Assembly: GCA_910579085.1 (NCBI GenBank)
Contig: CAJTRU010000009.1
Span: 27,767 to 75,110, forward strand
DNA: 47,344 nt
DNA from: an uncultured Lachnospiraceae bacterium
Lineage (GTDB): Bacteria > Bacillota > Clostridia > Lachnospirales > Lachnospiraceae
Direction: 5' to 3'
A program made the position numbers and the translations under genes. A model generated the notes under the pieces. That model was not told where the DNA came from and did not search any database. It worked only from the letters and a program-made list of their open reading frames with translations. Below, in pieces: positions 41,743 to 47,344 of the stretch. Each line of letters starts with the position of its first letter. The first letter of the stretch is position 1.

Positions 41743-42957
41743 TTATATTCTTTTGTACTTTTTTAAATGGTCTTCTTTAATATGTTTATACCCGAAACCC
41801 CGTTTTTCTATTAAATCCGCCAGCCTGCCGCTTACAATGCCTTGGGCTTCTTTGCAGTAAAAAAGGTTTTTAACCCTTTCTCTCTCCTCTTTTGCGTATC
41901 TTTCACCATTAATTGCAAATAACTCCAGTTCTTTTAAGAGCCCGTTAAAATCCCTTGCTTTAATGCCTGGCGTAACCTCTTCATATGGAAAATACATTTC
42001 CCTGTCTTCTGCAAGATATTCCTCATAATCATAACAGTAGAAAAGCAATGGCATACCAAGCAGCAGGTAATCTATATAAATACTTGAATAATCTGTTACC
42101 ATTGCTTTTGTTTCCATAACAAGCCGCTGTATATCCATGTCCATGCCTGTTATATCAATAATATGCGGGTAACTGGAAAGCTCTTCTTTTTCATTTCTGT
42201 GGTAGAAATGTTTTTTTATTATAAAATAATATCCGTTTTCTTCAAGAAATATTTCTAGCCTTTCTAAATCAAAAAGTTTTGTAATTTCAATTTTCTGGTT
42301 TCCCTCTTTTCTGTGTGTAGGACAGTAAAGTATAATATTTTTTCCTGGAAAATAAGGTGCTGGCTTTTTTTTCTGGAAAAATATATCACTTCTTGGCTGC
42401 CCCAGGCATAGAACCTGTTCTTTACGTACCCTGAATGCACTCTGGTATATTTCTGTAAATACCTGGCTTGTTGCAACATAATACATATTGCCTAGTGGAA
42501 TATTTATAAGAAAATCACGGAATTTCTGGACAGGGCTGTCCCAGTTTTTTTCATATTTATTATCATAACAGACTTTTTTAAGAGGTATGCCATGCCAGAG
42601 GTTGATTATTACAGCCCTTCCAAGAAATGTGTGCATAAGGTCACTTATACCATTGGAAACTACTGCATACTTTGCACGCAAATGTAACCATACAGCTTTA
42701 AAAGTCCCCCACATGTATACTTCATAGCCAAGTTCTTCTATCTGCTTTGCTGTTTCTTCATTTTTTGTAATCCATACTGCACGCAGGTTTTTATGTTTCT
42801 GCATTTCCAGAAATAACTGCATGGAATTATCTGCAAAACGTTCGCCAAGCCATGCACCAAATACACATATATGCCGGCTTCTTGGCATTAGCATTGAAAT
42901 GTACATAACACAATACTTAAATGCAGTCTTTATCCCTTTATATATCTTATTTAACAA
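41743..42957 (-). CDS. CDP-glycerol glycerophosphotransferase family protein (TagB/TagF-like)
   Basis: A 404-residue enzyme with the family motifs INLWHGIPLKKV, ILYCPTHRKEG and MVTDYSSIYIDYLLLGMPLL, which transfers glycerol-phosphate or similar units in wall teichoic acid or polysaccharide synthesis. There is a short hydrophobic N-terminal stretch. It starts with TTG, with GGAGG 8 bases before it; no ATG fits. It follows the glycosyltransferase 2 gene by 28 bases, so the two act together. Chain initiation (TagB) versus elongation (TagF) cannot be told from size alone. Confidence 0.85.
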   Translation of the reverse strand: MLNKIYKGIKTAFKYCVMYISMLMPRSRHICVFGAWLGERFADNSMQLFLEMQKHKNLRAVWITKNEETAKQIEELGYEVYMWGTFKAVWLHLRAKYAVVSNGISDLMHTFLGRAVIINLWHGIPLKKVCYDNKYEKNWDSPVQKFRDFLINIPLGNMYYVATSQVFTEIYQSAFRVRKEQVLCLGQPRSDIFFQKKKPAPYFPGKNIILYCPTHRKEGNQKIEITKLFDLERLEIFLEENGYYFIIKKHFYHRNEKEELSSYPHIIDITGMDMDIQRLVMETKAMVTDYSSIYIDYLLLGMPLLFYCYDYEEYLAEDREMYFPYEEVTPGIKARDFNGLLKELELFAINGERYAKEERERVKNLFYCKEAQGIVSGRLADLIEKRGFGYKHIKEDHLKKYKRI

Positions 42958-42985
42958 TATGTTACCCTCCGTTTTATTAAAAGAA

Positions 42986-43933
42986 TTATCCCCATAAAAC
43001 CTGCATTATCTTACGTGCCAGCCCCTTTTTCCATGATTTAGTTGATATAAAAAATTCTGCCCTTTCAAAACATGTCATCCTGCATATGCCAGTATACCTG
43101 ATTATCATAGCAAATTCAATAAACAGTGACTTTTCGGACATTGTGTCACCATATATCTGCAAGAAATAACGTGCCTGGTTTACTGACGCTATTACAGCTT
43201 CTTTGTATGCTTTCTTTCCATCCATAAGCCTTTTAAAAAGGTATAAAGGGCTTCTGCTTGCCTTCGCCCCTACACTGTTGCTGCCGTGCTGCCTGTAGCT
43301 TACAAGCGGTTTGTTTATAAAAGCTGTCCTGCCAAATATTTTAGCATATAGTGCTGCAAAATAGTCATGCATTATAACATTTGGATTTCCTGCAAATGGT
43401 GCAATGCCATTACAAAGCGGCTGGTTAAAAAGCATTGTACAACCTGTCACATTGTTTTGCAGAAGAAGCTGTTCAAGTGTTGCCTCACGCCTTATGCCTG
43501 AATAAGAAAACATAGATGAAGATATAACTTCCATATTTTCACTAGCCACTTCTACATCACTGTGTACAAGCAATGGTATACTGCTTCCATATTTTTCCTC
43601 AAGCTCTTTCATTTTATCCATGCAGATACTAAGCTTGTCCCTTTTCCACACATCATCCTGGTCAGAAAACATTATATATTCTGCATCAGAGGCATCATTT
43701 AAAAGCCTTGCAAAATTGCCCTTTGCATTTCCATATGCAGGTTTGTTAATATAAACCTTGACTTCATTTGCCACTCTTGAGGCAAAGTCCTCTAGTATCT
43801 GTACTGATTTATCACTGCTACAGTCATCACGCACGATAAGCCGCCATTCACTATAATCCTGCATACGTATTGATTCTAACTGCTCTTTTAAATATCTTTC
43901 CCCATTATAAACTGCCATAAGTATTGTTATCAT
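42986..43933 (-). CDS. Glycosyltransferase family 2 (rhamnosyltransferase-like)
   Basis: A 315-residue GT-A enzyme with MAVYNGERYLKEQL at the start, DDCSSD, and the metal-binding FSDQDDVWKRDKL. The C-terminal region matches rhamnosyltransferases of cell-wall polysaccharide synthesis. GGGAG lies before the ATG. It is the first gene of the pair with the glycerophosphotransferase. Sugar donor and acceptor are inferred only. Confidence 0.85.
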   Translation of the reverse strand: MITILMAVYNGERYLKEQLESIRMQDYSEWRLIVRDDCSSDKSVQILEDFASRVANEVKVYINKPAYGNAKGNFARLLNDASDAEYIMFSDQDDVWKRDKLSICMDKMKELEEKYGSSIPLLVHSDVEVASENMEVISSSMFSYSGIRREATLEQLLLQNNVTGCTMLFNQPLCNGIAPFAGNPNVIMHDYFAALYAKIFGRTAFINKPLVSYRQHGSNSVGAKASRSPLYLFKRLMDGKKAYKEAVIASVNQARYFLQIYGDTMSEKSLFIEFAMIIRYTGICRMTCFERAEFFISTKSWKKGLARKIMQVLWG

Positions 43934-44097
43934 GTTAATCTCCCTTTTTTCAATTAATATAATTGTATTCTAATACATTTCAGGAAAAAAATAAACACCT
44001 GGAAGTAAATTTTACATAAACTATTAAGGAATATAATAAACTGTAAATTTATAATTATACAAATATTCTATTATATACCACAGTATGGAGGACTGCC

Positions 44098-45036
44098 ATG
44101 AATCATGTAGCATCTGCTATAAATTTAAACTATGCTATACGCCAGGGGCTTACAGGGCGTGGCATAGGCATTGCTGTGATGGATACCGGCATAGGCAGCC
44201 ACCCTGACCTTACAGAGCCTGGGGGATGTCTTGCAGGATTTTTTGACACAGTAAACGGACATTCAAGTTTTTATGATGATAATGGCCACGGAACCCATAT
44301 AGCAGGTATTATAGCCGGAAATGGTTCTGCAAGCAATGGGCTTTACCGCGGCATTGCGCCTGAAAGCCGTATATATATGGTTAAAATATTAAACAACAGG
44401 GGAGAAGGCAATACTGGCAATGTACTTGAAGGTATTAACTGGATTTTAAATAACCAGAAGAAATATAATATAAGAATTGTAAATATATCTGTAGGAAGTA
44501 CAAGAAATAAACATTTTGATGAAAATTCACCTCTTGTACTTGGTGTAAATAAACTGTGGTCAGCAGGCATTGTGGTTCTTACAGCAGCCGGTAACCACGG
44601 TCCTGGCCCTTATTCCATAGGTGCACCTGGCAACAGCCGAAAAATTATAACTGTAGGCGCTTCTGATGTTATGCAGTATGGCAATGGAAGGGACTATTCA
44701 GGGCGTGGCCCGACAAATTCATGTATAAAAAAACCTGATATTGTTGCACCTGGTTCAGATGTTATAAGCTGTATGCCTGCCAGCAAAATGGTATTCCCAG
44801 CATTTAATAAATATTTTAGCAGGGAAAACCAGCTTAAACAGTATTATAAAGCACGCAGCGGGACTTCTATGTCGACGCCTGTAGTCAGCGGCTGTATTGC
44901 ACTGCTTCTGCAAAAACATCCTGAAATGACTAACAGGGATGTAAAACTCCATCTGCGCAACACTGCATACGACCTTGGATATTCCCACTCACGGCAGGGA
45001 TGGGGGCTTATACAATGCAACAGGCTGCTTGCCTGA
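44098..45036 (+). CDS. Intracellular subtilisin-like serine protease (S8)
   Basis: The 312-residue protein has the catalytic triad D29 (AVMDTGIG), H64 (NGHGTHIAG) and S257 (GTSMSTP). It has neither signal peptide nor prodomain; the catalytic core begins almost at residue 1, as in intracellular and AprX-like subtilases. GGAGG is 6 bases before the ATG. It is a single gene, divergent from the glycosyltransferase pair and convergent with cheV. Confidence 0.9.
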   Translation: MNHVASAINLNYAIRQGLTGRGIGIAVMDTGIGSHPDLTEPGGCLAGFFDTVNGHSSFYDDNGHGTHIAGIIAGNGSASNGLYRGIAPESRIYMVKILNNRGEGNTGNVLEGINWILNNQKKYNIRIVNISVGSTRNKHFDENSPLVLGVNKLWSAGIVVLTAAGNHGPGPYSIGAPGNSRKIITVGASDVMQYGNGRDYSGRGPTNSCIKKPDIVAPGSDVISCMPASKMVFPAFNKYFSRENQLKQYYKARSGTSMSTPVVSGCIALLLQKHPEMTNRDVKLHLRNTAYDLGYSHSRQGWGLIQCNRLLA

Positions 45037-45064
45037 TATGCCTTGGCTTTGTTTTAAAATAAAA

Positions 45065-45089
45065 CTGCACCTGTACAATGCAGGTGCAG
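45065..45089 (-). terminator. Terminator downstream of cheV
   Basis: Perfect 9-bp stem CTGCACCTG / CAGGTGCAG with a 7-base loop. On the minus strand it is followed by TTTTATTTT, so it should end cheV transcription. It may also serve the protease gene from the other side, without a T tract there. Confidence 0.75.
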
Positions 45090-45134
45090 CGTATAATAGC
45101 AGATATAATGCTATATTGTATCCGTATCTTTAAA

Positions 45135-46079
45135 TCAGATATTTATTGTATTTGGCGTAGTGCTGTTGCTTCCTGTTTTCTCAGCAATAATTTCATCCAG
45201 CTTCTTAATAAATTCACCCATCTCATTTTTAGAAAGCTGTGCATCAGCGCCAAGCCCTTCACCTTTTTTCATCATGTCTTCATTAATAAGTGATGAGAAT
45301 ATAATAACTGGCAGGTCTTTTAATTCTGGGTCTTCCCTTATAAGCTTTAAAAGCCTGTGCCCATCCATCTGTGGCATCTCTATATCTGTAACAACACATG
45401 CCACATTCTGTTTTACTATCCCTTGCTTCTTATACTGTTGCAATATATTCCATAATTCAAGACCATTGTTGCATGGCATAAGCCTTGTATATCCAGCCTT
45501 TGTAAGGCCATCATAAATAAGAGTGCTAAGAAGCTGTGAATCTTCTGCATAAATAATAGGCGCATTATTTGTTTTTCTTTCACCAAGCTTGTCAACGTCT
45601 GAAAGATTAATGCCAATTTCTGGTGATATATCTGCTACGATTTTCTCAAAATCAATTAACATTACAAGTTTGCCATCAAGGTTAATAATACCTGTTGCAA
45701 CACTGTTACTGCCATTGCTTACCATGCTGTCAGGCTTAATAATCTGTGACCAGTTCACCCTATGTATCCCTACCACACCATGTACATGGAAGCCTGAATT
45801 ACAGTCATTAAAGTTGGTAATAAGGAACATATCCTTTTGTTCATCTACCCTTTCTTCCATTCCAAGGCATCTTGCCAGGTTCACTATAGAAATTGTTTCA
45901 CCCCTTGTACTAAATGCCCCTTCAATATTTGGATGTCCGTTTGGTATAGGCGTTAAGGTTCTGTATGTCATAATTTCCTTAACTTTTGCTACGTTTATGC
46001 CATAAAAATTACCTGCTATTACAAACTCTAAAATCTCAAGTTCATTAGTACCACTTTCCAATAAAATATTAGTATCCAT
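45135..46079 (-). CDS. cheV: Chemotaxis coupling protein CheV
   Basis: The 314-residue protein has an N-terminal CheW domain (about 1-160) and a C-terminal response-regulator receiver domain (about 175-300) with the phosphoacceptor Asp in VVTDIEMPQMDG at about residue 232 and a PVIIFSS strand. CheV links chemoreceptors to CheA and tunes adaptation. The start at 46079 is used because GGAGG is 7 bases upstream; a longer frame from 46139 would add 20 residues. It is a single gene, consistent with a chemotactic organism and with the receptor fusion at 17920. Confidence 0.93.
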   Translation of the reverse strand: MDTNILLESGTNELEILEFVIAGNFYGINVAKVKEIMTYRTLTPIPNGHPNIEGAFSTRGETISIVNLARCLGMEERVDEQKDMFLITNFNDCNSGFHVHGVVGIHRVNWSQIIKPDSMVSNGSNSVATGIINLDGKLVMLIDFEKIVADISPEIGINLSDVDKLGERKTNNAPIIYAEDSQLLSTLIYDGLTKAGYTRLMPCNNGLELWNILQQYKKQGIVKQNVACVVTDIEMPQMDGHRLLKLIREDPELKDLPVIIFSSLINEDMMKKGEGLGADAQLSKNEMGEFIKKLDEIIAEKTGSNSTTPNTINI

Positions 46080-46354
46080 AACTTTCCTCCGTCCTTTATA
46101 TATTATTATTATTTTACTATAGCCAAAGTATATTTGCAAGGGAATATATAATTACTTCTTGCCTGCTTAATAATCTTTTGTCCAGCAGATACTGTTCTTT
46201 AAGAATACCAGCTATAAATTCATGATGTTATTTGACATATATTAAAAAGAATAGTACAATAGCGCCTAAAGCATATATAAAACTTCTATTTTGTGCAAAA
46301 CTAACCATATACGGCCTGCGTATCTGGAAATACTAAATTTTATTTGGAGGATTT

Positions 46355-46852
46355 ATGCAAAATATTATACTTATTGGTATGCCTGGTGCTGGTAAAAGTA
46401 CAGTTGGCATTGTACTTGCAAAGGTACTTGGTTATAAATTTATTGATACTGATTTAGTTATACAGGAAGACCAGGGCATGCTTCTTCACAATATTATAGA
46501 GAAATATGGCACTAAAGGATTTAATGTTATTGAAAATAATGTTATTAGTTCTATTAAAACAGATAAATCTGTTATTGCAACTGGTGGAAGTGCAGTTTAT
46601 GGAAAAGAAGCAATGCAGAATTTAAAGTCTTCTGGTAATATTCTGTATCTTGAACTTCCATTTAATGAAATAAAAAACAGGCTTGGCAACCTTGAAAAAC
46701 GTGGTGTTTCAATCGAAAAAGGACAAACTCTGGAAATGTTATATAATGAAAGAATACCTTTATATGAAAGATACGCCGATATAACTATACACTGCCACAA
46801 ATTACAAATACGTGAAATTATTAATATTATAACCAGGAAACTCGGTATTTAG
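46355..46852 (+). CDS. Shikimate-kinase-like protein
   Basis: A 165-residue P-loop kinase with Walker A GMPGAGKST at residues 8-16, FIDTDLVIQEDQG and the lid Arg in ERIPLYERYAD, all as in shikimate kinase (AroK). Two substrate-related features differ: the Arg of the FRxxE motif is Asn (FNVIE, about residue 57), and the GGG loop reads GGS. Activity on shikimate is therefore uncertain. GGAGG is 6 bases before the ATG. A strong bidirectional terminator follows. Confidence 0.8.
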   Translation: MQNIILIGMPGAGKSTVGIVLAKVLGYKFIDTDLVIQEDQGMLLHNIIEKYGTKGFNVIENNVISSIKTDKSVIATGGSAVYGKEAMQNLKSSGNILYLELPFNEIKNRLGNLEKRGVSIEKGQTLEMLYNERIPLYERYADITIHCHKLQIREIINIITRKLGI

Positions 46853-46900
46853 ATAAACTATTTCTATGCCCGCCAGAAAATATTGTGTACTGGCAGGCAT

Positions 46901-46964
46901 AAAAAACTCTCTGTTAAAACTATATTTTATAAATTAAAATATAATTATTAACAGAGAGTTTTTT
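46901..46964. terminator. Strong bidirectional terminator between aroK-like gene and rRNA operon
   Basis: AAAAAACTCTCTGTTA pairs with TAACAGAGAGTTTTTT, and the AT-rich centre folds further (ATATTTTA / TAAAATAT), so almost the full 64 bases form one stem, with T tracts on both strands. A separate hairpin, TGCCCGCCAG / CTGGCAGGCA, stands just before it at 46867-46900. The pair ends both the kinase gene and the rRNA operon. Confidence 0.85.
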
Positions 46965-47037
46965 AATACTGGTATATTCAAAACTGTATACTGGTTATTA
47001 CAGACTTCCTCTAATTAAGCAAGCTTCTAACCATCTC

Positions 47038-47344
47038 ATGGTCAAGCCCGCGGTCTATTAGTGACAGCCAGCTCAACACTTTGCAGTGCTTACACCCCTG
47101 CCCTATCTACCTCGTCGTCTCCAAGGGACCTTGATGGATTGCTCCATGGGATATCTAATCTTAAGGGGGGCTTCACGCTTAGATGCCTTCAGCGTTTATC
47201 CCGTCCAGACTTGGCTGCCCTGCTGTGCTACTGGTGTAACAACAGGTGCACCAGCGGTCTGTCCAGCCCGGTCCTCTCGTACTAAGGCCAGCCCCTTTCA
47301 GATATCCTGCGCCCGCGCCGGATAGGGACCGAACTGTCTCACGA
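47038..47344 (-). rRNA. 23S ribosomal RNA, 3' part (continues beyond the window)
   Basis: Read on the minus strand, the sequence has the highly conserved sarcin-ricin loop AGTACGAGAGGACCGG near 47265-47285, and the conserved 3' end with TAATAGACCGCGGGCTTGACC. About 300 bases of the 3' end are present and the rest runs off the right edge. No 5S rRNA follows within the roughly 170 bases before the kinase gene, and no tRNA is seen there. Confidence 0.97.

Noticed and set aside
47061..47325. Short plus-strand frames at the right end
   Set aside because: They lie in the 23S rRNA gene on the minus strand.

Overview
The window is AT-rich Firmicutes DNA and most resembles the family Lachnospiraceae (Clostridia). 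Reasons: clpC next to radA with a small family-typical gene between them, a relA/spoT - metallo-hydrolase - hemZ run followed by aspS, an FeFe-hydrogenase-like protein, a CheV protein, a cohesin-type surface protein and a holin-like type I toxin. I cannot name a genus.

Layout. 1-6885: an RNA methyltransferase on the plus strand, then a minus-strand cluster clpC - conserved small gene - radA - small helical protein, with a P-loop kinase upstream of clpC. 7008-12490: a minus-strand operon of methyltransferase, Hsp33 (hslO), a secreted SH3/glucosaminidase and a membrane-anchored cohesin/cadherin-like protein. 12603-14440: an accessory patch in which two inverted copies of a large palindromic intergenic element enclose a type I toxin-antitoxin locus and a GNAT acetyltransferase gene. 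14511-20572: a sodium symporter, a sensor diguanylate cyclase, and a soluble FeFe-hydrogenase/chemoreceptor fusion with a downstream partner of unknown function. 20663-24419: a Mn-riboswitch-controlled mntP plus cation/calcium exchanger operon, and a secreted SGNH esterase. 24548-35493: leuS with a PAP2 phosphatase, two more palindromic elements, aspS, and the relA - MBL - hemZ - HD-GYP run. 35801-40100: small membrane proteins, a C39-like peptidase, a divergent carbamoyltransferase and a frameshifted nucleoside phosphorylase remnant. 40405-46852: an Eis-like acetyltransferase, two wall-polymer glycosylation genes, an intracellular subtilisin, cheV and a shikimate-kinase-like gene. 47038-47344: the 3' end of a 23S rRNA gene on the minus strand.

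The most unusual content is a dispersed family of non-coding elements, seen as four copies (12603-13031, 14013-14440, 27541-27850, 28169-28313), one cut by the window start (1-120) and one remnant (35659-35720). The well-preserved copies share two short conserved arms and a conserved flank, but each has its own long, perfectly or nearly perfectly base-paired stems whose sequence is unrelated in the other copies. Pairing is therefore kept while sequence is not, which points to a selected structure (RNA or folded single-stranded DNA) rather than ordinary transposon copies.

All calls come from reading the sequence and translations by eye. No alignment, fold or database search was run.
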